Shown here in pieces: positions 11,943 through 23,669 of a stretch of 64,000 nucleotides of DNA (within the stretch, counting starts at the first letter, position 1; each line of letters opens with the position of its first letter). The stretch is from Atherinomorus stipes (lineage: Eukaryota; Chordata; Actinopteri; Atheriniformes; Atherinidae), in NCBI GenBank assembly GCA_023101725.1, contig JALJCO010003062.1, forward strand, positions 496,001 to 560,000. The letters are read 5' to 3'. The position numbers and the translations under genes were made by a program. The notes beneath the pieces were generated by a model that was not told where the DNA came from, did no database searches, and saw only the letters and a program-made list of their open reading frames with translations.

Positions 11943-13300
11943 AATTGACCTATGGCTAAGCCACGCCCCCTCCACTCACTCGGACAAACAACATTCAGTG
12001 ACAGGCGCTATGTGACATCTCGGGAGATGACAGCTGTCAACACGGACAGCAGATGCGTGATCAGACAGAGAGATCATGTCGAGATAAGTTAAAAAACATA
12101 AAAACAAAACAAACAAACCAAAAAAAATTGTTCACGTCTTAAACTGGGAGTCGAAATTAAGCCTGTGAAGTCTCTGAATGTGACTCGTGTCGCTCCCTCA
12201 GTTTCTTGCACAAACTCCTGTACCGCTGCTGTTGTTGTGCCAAAAAGTGATCGTCTGACAAAAACTGATCAAACAGCCATGGAAGCGGAGCAGTCTGGCT
12301 GCAGCTTGGAAGCCAGAGGCGTGTCATTATCGACGTTACTTCACCGGCTCTCGCGCAGAACAGTGTCCGCCTTAATGCAGCTCGTGGTCGGCCTGAGTGT
12401 TGCAAGTCACACCGCGTCTCCTGCTGTGGCAAAAGCCAGCAGAGGCCCAGCTTTTTGGATGCCTGTATTAGTGTCTGAGCCCCATTCATGAATCCATGCT
12501 CATTCAAGGCACAAAGGTATGGTTTACAGGCTCCCTGTGTTGAAAATGCCCGTATAAGCGTTTCTCGCCGAGATGTTGCGATTGGGGGATTTTCGCTGCT
12601 GCGTTCCAGCGAATGCTCGGAGCTGCTTCCAACCCTCGTGGCCTTCATATTTTTGACACTAGCTACCATCTACACTTGAAATTTCACCGATCGGATGTTC
12701 AGAAATAAAGTTATGAGCTCTGCTTTTTCACCGGCTCTCGCGCAGAACAGTGTCCGCCTTAATGCTGCTCGCGGTCGGCCTGAGTGTTGCAAGTCAGTAA
12801 TCGACGTGTTGTACTACACGACAGCGTCTCATGTACCATTACCACATAACAGAACTAGCACGTTTGGCTAGCATTAGCCAACTTAAACTAACGTTAGGGA
12901 AGGTAACTTCATATTTCTTTCCAGCAAAGTGACAACATGTTTCCTCAAATACGATGTTCCCTTACCTTAGAACAGATGTAGACATCCTTGTTCATTTTAT
13001 CCACGTTCAGTTGATGTTGTGGTCTGCTGCATAACTTTGGCTCGACGTGACTTGGTAAAAGGCAAAAAATACACCCAGTCGCCTAGCCTCTCAGGATACC
13101 TAGTGTCAGAGTTGCATGTACCCCATGCACACCGTTTGACCATTTTAAACTAAAAAGAACACATAAAAACAAACAAAAACGGACTAACTTCAATGCATTT
13201 CAATGGACGTCAAGCTGAGAATGTCCGAGTGTATGGGATAGCTGTGCGCACTGTGATTGGCTCATCGCGTGTGGGGGCGTGGTTTAGCCATAGGTCAATT
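11943..13300. mobile_element. Non-autonomous DNA transposon with 27-bp inverted termini
   Basis: The ends AATTGACCTATGGCTAAGCC (left) and, on the other strand, AATTGACCTATGGCTAAACC (right), each followed by ACGCCCCC, form a near-perfect 27-bp terminal inverted repeat bounding about 1.36 kb. The interior is CpG-richer than its surroundings. A 170-codon minus-strand frame resembles no transposase I know. No clear target duplication was found, so the superfamily is unassigned. It contains a 70-bp internal duplication. Confidence 0.72.
12340..12796. repeat. 70-bp direct duplication inside the 11943-13300 element
   Basis: Bases 12340-12409 and 12727-12796, both beginning TTCACCGGCTCTCGCGCAGA, differ at only about two of 70 positions and are separated by 317 bp. 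The CGACGT word precedes the first copy and follows the second. Confidence 0.85.
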
Positions 13301-13970
13301 GCTGTAAATGAATCTAATAGCATATAGTATCCTACCCATGTGCAATAGTGCTGCTAATACTTGGACGATTTCCCTTTGTGGCTCCAACTGCCCACCTACT
13401 CAATTTTCTTACAGTACTGCCTGTCCACTTCCCCTACAGTACATCTACCATTTCCTTCTCTGATTATGTCACTGTCATCTATTTTCCATGCATCATTTTC
13501 TATGCCTTCATCTGGACACTTGGTCTCTGTCTTCTTTCTAGTCCTCCTCTATGTTTTTATCCCTCATTTCTTTAACCATTCATTTTCCTCCTTCTCTTCT
13601 TCCCTTTTCTCATTCAATCCCTCCTTCTGTCCTCATTTCTCTCCTTATATCTACCCTTACACCCCTCCTCCTTCTCACAGTCTTTTCATTTTTCTCTTGC
13701 CTCAGTCACCCAACTGCAAGACAAATGAACAAATGCCTCATTGGTGATATATAGCCTCCTTTCCTCCCCCTCCATCCTCTATCGCCTGAGGGGAGGAGGC
13801 AGGGAGGTCTGCAGTTATATGCACTGTACAGTATATCAAAAGTAGCCAGAGCTATTGGGTCATATTTATGCGCCTCCAGTTCCAGACATCACTTTTGAGA
13901 TGTAAAGTAACAACATATTTGTATATTTTATCTCCAGATTTACTGTCCACAAACAAGATTAATTTGCTTT
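13301..13970. other. Pyrimidine-rich non-coding DNA
   Basis: From about 13440 to 13710 the plus strand is strongly C/T-rich, producing Ser/Phe/Pro-rich chance frames. No element termini or gene remnants were recognised. Confidence 0.5.
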
Positions 13971-13977
13971 AAAGAAT

Positions 13978-14068
13978 ATGGCAGCCTGGCTTAGAGTTGC
14001 AAAGTCGCATCGGAACAAACCACAAGATTTCTGGAACAATGTCCTTTGGACAGACCAGGCTAAAGTGG
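13978..14068 (+). pseudogene. Tc1-like transposase relic (about 30 codons)
   Basis: The translation WLRVAKSHRNKPQDFWNN followed by VLWTDQAKVEM resembles the Tc1 transposase segment around FWNNVLWTDETKVEMFG, which holds the second catalytic Asp. Here the glutamate after the Asp is Gln. No flanking transposase or inverted repeats were seen. Confidence 0.5.
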
Positions 14069-14069
14069 A

Positions 14070-15670
14070 GATGTTAATTAACTCAAAACACAGCAGAGGG
14101 TTTAAAACAAAAGTTGCCCCAAAAAATAAAAACAAAAATCACAGAGGAGGCAGCAGGAGCCAGACATCACGACCGGAGTTAAAGACCAGAGGAAAGTGGG
14201 TGCTGAATTTTTCTCCAGAGTGAAAAGTAAATAGGGAAATTGGTTGTTGTTTGGAACAGTGGAGAAGTAAGAAGATAGACAGCCAAGACAGAGGGATGGA
14301 CGTGTAAATGAATGATGCTCTGGATCATTCCGCATAGTAAAATATCAGCAGATGATTAAATGTCAACAAATGTGCAGCCTCTGTTTCTGTTCGAGGTGAA
14401 CATGTTGGCAGTGTTGGAGGATCTTTTGTCTTTCTGAGTCTTTTGTCTTCAGGCTGAATGAGTTCACTCTGAAAATGTCACCCGCTGTTTGGTTCCACTC
14501 CATCACCAGATCCCTTTTCTCTGGCTTTTGTTTTGTTTTTTTGTTTGACTTTTTAGCTTCTACTTGTTTTATGGAAATGACAGTGCCAATCATACCTCTT
14601 CTTTTACCACCACATTTCTCTATTCATCTTTATTCATAATATGCCTTTTTTTCATGATCCACAGTGAGTTTGCACCATGTGTCAGCCCAGCCTGAGTGTT
14701 TGGCCTTGTTTTCCTTCATGAGAATTGGCCACTTGTCTTCTGAGAGTTCAGAGAAAGCCTTCCTTTGAAAGAACCTTTGCTGATTGGCAGCTTATATTCT
14801 TTATTTGTTAAATTCTGCAATTGAGTTGCTTTCCTGTTTTTTAGTGCATAAAGTTTAGTGCATCATTCTTTTTGTTTGCTTTAAGTTGGCATGGCTGATC
14901 CTTCTTTGGATCCACCTCACACTAACCCTTTCAGAGCCTTATGCACTGTGTCTTAGAAACAATCAATCTAGCCATAACTTCACACTATTGCTTTCTCACT
15001 GTACTCAAACAGCCTGACTTCTAGCACTTTGATTGGGGGTATTGGAATGATGAGATGGCCACTACCCCTTGATCAAGAAACAAATATCTTCCCTAAGAGT
15101 ATACAATGTAGGGCTGCCATTAGAGGGACCAAGCATGGACATGTGCATGGCATACGCTAACTTAATCAGCAACTTTCAGTTGGAAACCTAACGTACAGCT
15201 ATGTTTATATTACCTGAACAATGTCACCAGTATTTATATTTACCCTGATGGACCCATTTGCTGAACTCAGCTTCTTTTTTAATACAAATAGACACACAAC
15301 CCCCCCCCCCCCCCCCCCAACAACAGAGCGCCGTTGGAGCTGAAGATGATAAGATTCGCTTGGTCGATTGACTAAATGAAGGCCTAAAATGTAAAAGAAA
15401 GAGGCGTTTCACCTTCTTTCTCTGCTGTACATCCTGATCTTAACAGCACAATAATCCATTGTTCTCCTAATGAGCATTATTTCAGCCCGCTGATACAAAA
15501 GCTTCAGCTGTGGCAATATTCTCTGGCAGCAGTCCATATTTTAAAACATATTTATAACGCACTGTTTCTCCACAAAAGATATGAGCTCTTTTTCATGTCA
15601 ACTATGAAAAACAAAAGCAAGAGCCAGCTTCATTTCAAACTGTTGCATATTTTTAGCACTGCCTCTTTAC
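14070..15670. other. Non-coding DNA with a poly-C run
   Basis: No gene or element was recognised. There is a 19-bp C homopolymer at 15300-15318. Confidence 0.5.
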
Positions 15671-16029
15671 TTATCCTTTGTGTTGTAGTCAAGACCACAC
15701 CACCAAGACCAGAGGTGAAAGTAAGCCGGAACGGCCCGGAACTGCGTTCTGGTAAGAAATGTTCGGACCTCTCCTACCGGAAAGGAACCGGAACGCTACG
15801 CAAAGCAACTTTCACGACTGGCAGGCTGACCGTCGGGAGCACCGAGACGTTTCGCGGTCTGCCCGCCGAACTGGCCTGCTCAGTGATTGCACACAGTCAG
15901 GTCGCGCTTGATATTTAAATAAGCAATCCGTCATGCTGCTCATCAGGGCATCTACTGCACCCCGCTGGAGCTCACACAACATAACAACGTTGGACAGAAA
16001 CAAACACACCCTACTGTCTGTGACAACGT

Positions 16030-16750
16030 TGGACACGCGCACCTGCCCCCCTCCTTACACCTCCCGTCCACTGCTTCCGCTCCGCCCCGCTCCGATCCGC
16101 TGCGCTGCGCTCTAGTCCGTCTTCTCCGGCGGGCTGCAAAAACCCTCGCACACATACTCCGCCTCACTCCGCCAGCACCCTCTCCGTTCAGTCACAAAGC
16201 AGGCAAAGGAGCATGCGCGAAAAGCAAAATCTTTTGGCCTTCAACTTCCAAAATGAGTGTTTACAAGTGACAGTTTTTGTAGTTTTGACAGGATCTGACG
16301 TGCGGCGACCTACTTTGTAGGGAGTATGTATACGGCACATTGAACTACACACATTGCCCAATTTGCCCATTCTCAAGTCACACAAGACGCAATATTATTT
16401 CATAAAAACGTTTTTATTGAGATGCTACAATATGCCCAATAAGTTTTATACACAGCAATCAATTTCTTCTGTGGTGGATGTAAAAAAAAACTTTATAAAC
16501 CGGATGTTTCATGTTTGCAACTTCCTCCAAACGGAGCGGAGCGGACCAGAAAATAGAGTTGATCCGTATTTTTGGCGGAGGCCGACGGACCCGAGCGGAC
16601 GTGTCGGAGCGGAGCGGAGCGCTGGCGGAGAAGTGGACTGCTGCTCATTGATTAAAATAGCAACGGATTTGCTGCGTCGTCCGGACCGGAGCGGGGCGGA
16701 GCGGAGCGGAGGCAGTGGACGGAGGGGGTTACCCTCCTCCCGCACCTTTG
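16030..16750. repeat. GC-rich block with GGAGCGG repeats in inverted orientation
   Basis: CCGTCCACTGCTTCCGCTCC near 16065-16084 is mirrored by GGAGCGGAGGCAGTGGACGG near 16700-16720, and GGAGCGGAGCGG words recur at 16530-16620 and 16680-16710. The arms enclose about 600 bp. This may be a nested MITE within the hAT element at 15679-18115; exact ends are unclear. It is one of the most CpG-rich segments in the window. Confidence 0.5.
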
Positions 16751-17879
16751 CAGATGCAGAGCGAGATCGAAAAGGCAAAAATAAAGCTGAGGAGTCTTAA
16801 AAAGAAAGAATAAAGCACAGGCCAGAGATGTTGCAAAGTTCTGGAAGATAACCGACATGTTTGTCAGTGAATGAGCAGGTGAGACAACAGATCATCCAGC
16901 ACCACTAGCTTAATAAGTAGGAGCTGATGGATAAAACTAACTTGATAAAACAAAAGTTTAAAGTTGTAACAAAGGATATTACAAATTGTAGAAGATGGTT
17001 AACAACATAAAGCAATATAATTAATGATATGAATGCTGAATTCTTTAGGCTGTATGATATTTTAAAATCCCATCAAGATAAAAAAAATAGGTTGTTATAT
17101 AGCATATATAGCCATTGCATAAATAGTAAATTACTGAATCTGAATAGCTGGAATTATGGGTGACTTTTGGACTTTTCTTACAAAGATGGAAAAGTGAGCA
17201 GTGTCTGCCTGTAAGCAGCTGCAAGAGGACTGCAGTCAGCAGTGGTGGACAACAGCAGTCAGGAATCAGACCAGGAACCTCCAGGTACAATTTAAGTACA
17301 AACTAAACATGCAGGTGATGCTTTAAGATTTATATTTTACTTATGATACTCAGTATGCAATTAACTTTACAGGTGTAGATTATTTAAAGTGTTACTGTCA
17401 TTCTGCAGAGGAACAACATACACTGAGTGACTATGGTTGACACAGTAGTCTAATTTCTAACTTGTCTAATACCTGTTAGATTAAAAATAGGATTAGTCTC
17501 AAGTTACGGTGGACAATGGTTTAACCTATTTTATTTGATATGTGTGGTAAGTCCTTTGGCAAACAAATAAAAAATGGAAGTGAGGAAACTCAACGTGTTC
17601 TTTCTCACAACAGAGAAAAAACTTGAGTGATGTTGAAGTTATTGTTCTGATGCCTCTCTCTCCTGAATGAGTACTTAACCTGGAAAATAAATGTAGCCTA
17701 TAACTTGTCATCTATTGCATGACGTGTCTGATATGTTACATTATGCTCTTATGAATGTGTACAAGACTGAAAAATCAGTCAGAAAAGAGCACGCTCTTGG
17801 TATGATGCAAGCACGCAAAGCGTGTGAGCAAAAAAAAAAAAATCTAGTTGCACAGTTCCTGCAAGAATCTTATCTTACT

Positions 17880-18107
17880 TGCACCACTGACCAAGACCAA
17901 GACATTACTTTGACCAAGTACCGAGACCAAGACATGATCGAGACCAGGGACAGAGACCAAGACATTTCCAAGTCTTGGTCTCGTCTTGTCTCGGCCCCTG
18001 GTCTTGGAAAAGTCTTGGTCTCGTCTTTGTTCCTCATCTTGGTAATGTCTTGGTCTTCATACTTGGTCTTAGTAGTGTCTTGGTCTTGGTGGTGTGGTCT
18101 TGACTAC
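17880..18107. repeat. Subterminal GACCAAGAC / GTCTTGGTC repeats
   Basis: The last 230 bp of the hAT element hold many copies of CAAGAC and GTCTTG in both orientations, including a hairpin with an 11-bp perfect stem (GAGACCAAGAC at 17953-17963 with 17972-17982). Arrays of short subterminal motifs are known transposase-binding sites in hAT elements such as Ac; that role here is inference. Confidence 0.7.
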
Positions 18108-18164
18108 ATCACTACTTATCCTCAATCATTCAAATTTCCAATTTAAAATGTAACAGATTTGGGG

Positions 18165-18335
18165 CAAGCCTAGTCGTTTAAAAAGTTTGACTTGGGCCTG
18201 GAAGATCCAGCTTTAAGTCTGTGGCAACTGAAGTGAACTATTCTGGTCCCCTGAGCAAGGCTCTCAATCCCCAATTGTTCCCTGCATCATATAGCAGCCC
18301 CCAGTATAACTAGAATGGGTCAAATAGACATGGGC
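18165..18335 (+). mobile_element. SINE fragment (tRNA-derived type)
   Basis: The block CCCCTGAGCAAGGCTCTCAA then TCCCCAATTGTTCCCTGC, followed by ATGGGTCAAATAG, matches the body of common teleost tRNA-derived SINEs. The head is poorly preserved, so ends are approximate. Confidence 0.45.
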
Positions 18336-18339
18336 TGGT

Positions 18340-18700
18340 TACCAGTTTCAAGGTACACCACAGTATAAAAAAGTCAAGGTTTTAAAACCTCTAAAATTTT
18401 CCATCATACTGTTCCTGCAGTATAACGTTGTTTTTTTTTTTAATGTGATATCTTGTCAGGGAGAAAGTAGAGATCTCTCACACCATGTGCAGCTGCTGCG
18501 CCCCTCTCCCTGCACCTGCATTTGTAATGAAACCGGCAGCTCTGCAGGCTATATGATGGTTGAAGAAGGAAACCCCCAGAATATTTTCTGCTGTCTAAGT
18601 GGACCAAGTTGCCTGTTTGGGATTACTTCAGCTATCCAAAAAGCGAGATGGCCACAGCTTGGAAGAAGGTTGCCCGATGTGCATAACATATTTTAGGACT
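18340..18700 (+). pseudogene. hAT (ZBED-type) relic with a BED-finger remnant
   Basis: The segment begins with GTTACCAGTTTCAAGGTACA, resembling a fish hAT 5' end. Near 18590-18680 it encodes LPVWDYFSYPKSE, similar to the start of a BED zinc finger in hAT transposases (a VW-x-F/Y-F motif), with frame breaks after it. The zinc-binding residues cannot be followed and the catalytic domain is absent. Confidence 0.45.
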
Positions 18701-19142
18701 TTTTCTCAAGCACGTTTTGCATGTTTCTTACTGTTTCTTTTCTTAACCTTCTCTTTCCTCTTGTCGGTTCCAGCAATATAATGTAAAATACAGTTATAAA
18801 AAAGCATTTAATTAGATAGAATTAAATAAAATGAATAATTTCAGATTATCAAGGGTAGCTCCCCTTGGAAAACAAATCTTTTCAACACAACAAAGCAGCG
18901 AGATTGTCATTCTGCTTGCTATGATGCTGAACAGCCAAAGAAAAAAAAACGTGCATGAGGACAGTGGTAGTTCGGTGAGGCAATACATCGGATATCATAG
19001 CGCATCCACCCATTGCTGCTAAATTCAAGGTAAAGTTAATGCCGTCCTGAAATAAACATGCGTATAAGCATCTGACATTGGTGAAGCCACATCTTATCTT
19101 TTCTTCATCTCTATCTTTTAGTAACTTTCTTTTTTTTCTAAA
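18701..19142. other. Non-coding DNA, nothing recognised
   Basis: AT-rich sequence without recognisable termini or coding remnants. Confidence 0.45.
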
Positions 19143-19607
19143 CTGAGGCAGATATTGTAACTAGCATGCTTAGGATTTATCTGAGCATGCTAGTTACCAA
19201 ATCTGTCAGTCATTTTCTGTACCACTTATCCAGTTCAGGGTCGCGGGGGTTGCTGGAGCCTATCCCAGGTAATATCGGGCGAGAGGTGGGGTACACCCTG
19301 GACAGGTCGGCAGTCTGTCGCAGGGCCGACACAGAGAGAAAAGACAACCATTCACAGTCACCCCTAGGGGCAATATAGAGTGACCAATTAACCTAACATG
19401 CATGTCTTTGGACGGTGAGAGGAAGCTGGAGTACCCGGAGAAAACCCACGCATACACAGGGAGAACATGCAAACTCCACACTGGAAGGCCACTGTTGGAA
19501 TTGCTTGAACCCCCTCCCCAGCCGGGAATCGAACTAGCGACCTTACTGTGAGGCTGCGGTGCTAACCACCACGCCACCGTGCAGCCGAGTTACCATATCT
19601 GCCTCAG
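19143..19607. repeat. Palindrome (28-bp arms, 13-nt loop) split by a SINE
   Basis: The arm 19143-19170 (CTGAGGCAGATATTGTAACT then AGCATGCT) pairs with AGCATGCTAGTTACC at 19184-19198 and its continuation ATATCTGCCTCAG at 19595-19607. The SINE at 19206-19588 sits in the second arm. Removing the SINE and one target duplication restores a nearly perfect hairpin. Confidence 0.75.
19206..19588 (-). mobile_element. tRNA-derived SINE, full length, minus strand
   Basis: Read on the minus strand it starts GCTGCACGGTGGCGTGGTGG, an RNA polymerase III A-box-like head, followed by a B-box-like GTTCGATTCCCGG. The well-known fish body (GGAGTTTGCATGTTCTCCC) comes next, and it ends in GGATAAGTGGTACAGAAAAT. 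A 13-bp duplication, GTTACCAAATCTG (19193-19205) and GTTACCATATCTG (19589-19601), flanks it with one mismatch, as expected for LINE-driven insertion. The 3' tail resembles RTE/Rex3 ends, so Rex3 is a plausible mobiliser (inference). Confidence 0.85.
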
Positions 19608-20504
19608 TAAAAAAAAAAATGTTATCCATGACTTTTTTCTTTCATCAATCTTTATTGCTAAGATGGATAATAGCTCGTTTCTGCAAAACCATGAAACCGT
19701 GTTTTTGCCTAAGATTATCATGCTGTCAAAAAAGCCTACCATCCCATGCCTAGGGTCAAATAAAGAGAAAAAAATCCCAATTAGGATTAAAGAAGTATAA
19801 ATGAAAATTTGCTATGCGGTCTTTTCACTATTAATGTGGATTTTTTACTATTGTTGGTTTATTGTGTCTAGATCTGCAATAAAATGGGAGACAGATATTT
19901 TCATTTTCTCGTGAAACTTTGTAACTTTGTTCATCCAAGAAAAAGTCTCATGGGACTGAAATTATTTCACAAGCGCATCCTGGCCAAAATTACTTAAGTT
20001 AACTTCAAGGTTTTATTTGAATGACACAGATTAAGTTGCTCTTTAGACACATTTGATTTATAAGCTAAGAAGAGAAAGCCTAATGAATGATTTGAGACTC
20101 TGCTTTTATGCAACACTGCAGAAGAATCAAACACACACATGATTTTTCTGTCTTTTGTTTGCTATGCATGGTCATCGTGGCTCTCTGCAACCTTTACAAC
20201 AACACTGCATAACAAGCCAATTGTAATAATTTTGAAGTGGCTTTTGCAGTAGATAATGTTTAGGAAAAGGTTACTGTAAGGTTACACTATCCAAATGTTG
20301 CTAACCAAGTTAAACTGATAATTATCTTTCTTATTGTATTTAGTCTTGTTATTTATCCAGGTTAAGTCTCAATATTATGACAAGGGTACAGCAGTGTGTT
20401 CTTTTCCTCTCACTCGGCCATTTTTGTTGGATTTTCGAAGAAAACATGCTTTTATATTTTCACAAGGGTTTCACAATTAATGTTTTGAGTTTTGCTGCCA
20501 GGGA
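19608..20504. other. Non-coding DNA, nothing recognised
   Basis: AT-rich sequence without recognisable termini or coding remnants. Confidence 0.45.
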
Positions 20505-21422
<918 letters not shown>

Positions 21423-21564
21423 TGTCTGATAGTTGTTTTATTGGGATCTTCTGAGATTCCGGTTCTAGTTCACCTTTATTAACATAGTATTGTAACAAGT
21501 CATTGAGAGGCACTTTAAAGATACAGTCCAATCCAATTAAACCTAATTCACTTTAACACAATTG

Positions 21565-22035
21565 TTTCCTTTCAATGTTGCATTCATCTTTGAATTGATA
21601 ATGGAAAAGTCTGACCACTGTGCAAAGCCTTCTCCAGCACATCCCAAAGACTTCTCAGTGGGATGCAGGTCTGGACTCAGTGGTGGCCAATCCATGTTTG
21701 AAAATTATGTTTAATGTTCCCTGAACCACTCTTTCACAGTTTGAGCCCAATAAATCCTGGCATTATCATTTTGGAATATACCTGTACCAATTTTTAGTAG
21801 TTGTTTTTGTAGTGAAACATCTTCTGATGCAAGCTATGGCACATCATCAGTGATGTATCCTGAAATGGGTCTCAAACATCAGTCACCCTCCCTCAACTCG
21901 ACCAACTGGAACAACCCCACATCATAGATGACCCCCCCCCCCCCAGGCTTGTACAATAGGCATAATGGCTGCATGACTTTATCTGCCTCTCCTCTTACCC
22001 TGATGCGCCTATCACTCTGGAACAGGGTAAGTCAG
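21565..22035 (-). pseudogene. Tc1-like transposase relic, minus strand
   Basis: On the minus strand the sequence follows Tc1-family transposase around the segment reading back from CACTCTGGAACAGGGTAA, through the ATGATCTGGGGTTG-like block near 21910-21930 and the CCAAAATGATAATGCCAGGA block (first catalytic region), to the GGATGTGCTGGAGAAG block near 21630. Indels and stops interrupt the frame, a poly-C run sits at 21932-21945, and no inverted repeats are visible. Dead. Confidence 0.65.
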
Positions 22036-22100
22036 GGACTCAACCTGGGTTTACCGGACCAAAGTGCAGCATTAACCACTAGGCTATCCACCACTCCCTA
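22036..22100 (-). mobile_element. SINE head fragment, minus strand
   Basis: On the minus strand it reads GGAGTGGTGGATAGCCTAGT with an A-box-like TAGCCTAGTGGTTAATGC and a B-box-like GGTTGAGTCCC. It matches the head of the SINE at 48962. It does not fold as a tRNA because the acceptor arm has no partner. Confidence 0.45.
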
Positions 22101-22104
22101 AATG

Positions 22105-23320
22105 TTAAACATACAGCTCTTTTGCTTGTAACACACATCGAATATCCTATTTAATGGCTGACAACAGCTGAAATCAGGACTCTGTGCCGTATTGATTTAG
22201 TTGTTTGTCAACTGAACTGAAGGCGGAGAGAACAATTCACACTGTATCAGCTAATTGCTCCATTACTATTCTATTTGTTTTTCTCAGTTTTGCTCGGTTA
22301 ATCCAGCTTTCTGATGTCTTGAAACACCTGCACGTCTCCCTTATCATAACGCTAGCAAATCCATGCCTTTGCTGCATGTTGAAGATGTATTTTCTTAAAG
22401 TAGTGACATGAAACAAATTTAATTTTTAAATTATATTAAACTGCCAAGAGCTTCATTACCCACAGTATTGGTAGTGGTAGTGTTGTATCTACTAGGCTTG
22501 AGTATTTGCTGTTCAGTGTGGCTCATTAAAGTTGTATTTTGGAAATGCAGGACCAAGCACTTTAGTTTTCATCAGTCTGTACCCAACATAGATGTAACTT
22601 AAGTTTCAATTCATCAGCTCATCCACATTCTGTATACATTGCCACATGTTTCTACAGGATAATGTTTGTATAGCCTATGTATTGTTCCTGTTCAATAGGC
22701 CTCAGGCACTAATGAAGATCTACTTCCTGCAAAATATTTCCAGTCTTTACTCTTCTTTTTAAACTCCCATCCCACTCACAACTTTTGATTTTCTGTCGTC
22801 CACTTCACCCAATTACTCTTAGAGTTTGGAGCTAAATGAACTTGGTTACGGTTTAAAAATGATGCACATTGGGTGTAGATGTTATGAAATTTATGATTAC
22901 TGTACAGAGTTGCAAAAATGCCCATGGCTTTCACTTTCAGCACAATGACATAATGATGATTCCCATCAGATTTGTAAACGCTGTCTATCAGAAACCAACA
23001 TAGAGATTTAATGTTATCCTTACAACCATGATTTGGAAATTAATTGGGCAAGTGGGAATTCACGTTCAACTCGTTGATGGTTCTCAACTGTAAAAGGGTT
23101 GAAGTGCTCCCCCCAGGCTGGCAATGAGGTTTGCCTCATGGACCAACATAGTGGGACTAAATCAACAGTAACAACACCATTTCATCAATCTGTTGTGGTG
23201 CAAAGAGAGATGAGCTGAAAGGCAAAGCTCTTGATTTACTTGTCTATTTACACTCTAACCCTTACCTCTGATCACAAATGTTTGGATAGTGATTGAAGGA
23301 ATGAGAACAGATACAAGTGG
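22105..23320. other. Non-coding DNA, nothing recognised
   Basis: No termini, coding remnants or RNA genes were recognised. Confidence 0.45.
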
Positions 23321-23321
23321 G

Positions 23322-23665
23322 CGACACGAGCTTCTTTCGAAAGGTGGTCATGCTTAGCCTGTGAGACCGGGTGGGGAGTTTGATGTGGAGCTGTTACTGT
23401 TCTGTAGTGAAAGGAGTCCACTGAGTCAGGCATCAGGCATCTGGCCATGGTTGTCTCCCCTTGGAGATTTTTCCTGCACATCCTACTGGGAGAAGAACCC
23501 GAGGGCAGAACTAAGACTCACTGGAGGATTATATTGTCTCTGGCCCAGGAACGTCTTGGAATCCCCCAGCAGGCGCTGTAGAGTGTCACGGCAGACATCT
23601 CAGTCTCCCTCCTGAACCTGCTACCCCACTTTGTACCCCCAAGTGGCAGAAAATGGATGGATGAG
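23322..23665 (+). pseudogene. Rex3-like LINE, C-terminal coding end and 3' tail
   Basis: Across frameshifts the plus strand encodes FRKVVMLSL, a block like VEPLLL-IERSQLRW, then PTGRR-like and RLGIPQQAL segments, matching the C-terminal region of Rex3-like RTE proteins. It ends in AGAAAATGGATGGATGA, the short GATG-repeat tail known for Rex3. It is 5' truncated with several stops. Together with 10655-11640 it shows this LINE family was active here. Confidence 0.75.
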
Positions 23666-23669
23666 ACTG

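Larger units (their letters stand above)
15679..18115. mobile_element. hAT element, 2.4 kb, perfect 26-bp inverted repeats
   Basis: Bases 15685-15710 (GTAGTCAAGACCACACCACC then AAGACC) are the exact reverse complement of 18082-18107. Slightly outside lie likely 8-bp target duplications, TTATCCTT (15671-15678) and TTATCCTC (18116-18123), fitting the hAT superfamily. Directly after the left repeat, at 15711, sequence beginning AGAGGTGAAAGTAAGCCGG starts; it resembles the end of another fish hAT MITE and is probably a nested insertion whose right end I could not place. The interior lacks any recognisable transposase. Confidence 0.75.

Noticed and set aside
12157..12669. 170-codon minus-strand frame as a gene
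   Set aside because: It lies inside a DNA element with clear termini, partly overlaps the 70-bp duplication, and shows no known domain.
17715..18146. 143-codon frame with Asp-Gln-Asp repeats
   Set aside because: It is the translation of the CAAGAC/GTCTTG subterminal repeats of the hAT element.
22036..22100. tRNA gene
   Set aside because: A- and B-box-like words are present but the sequence cannot form an acceptor stem; it matches a SINE head.
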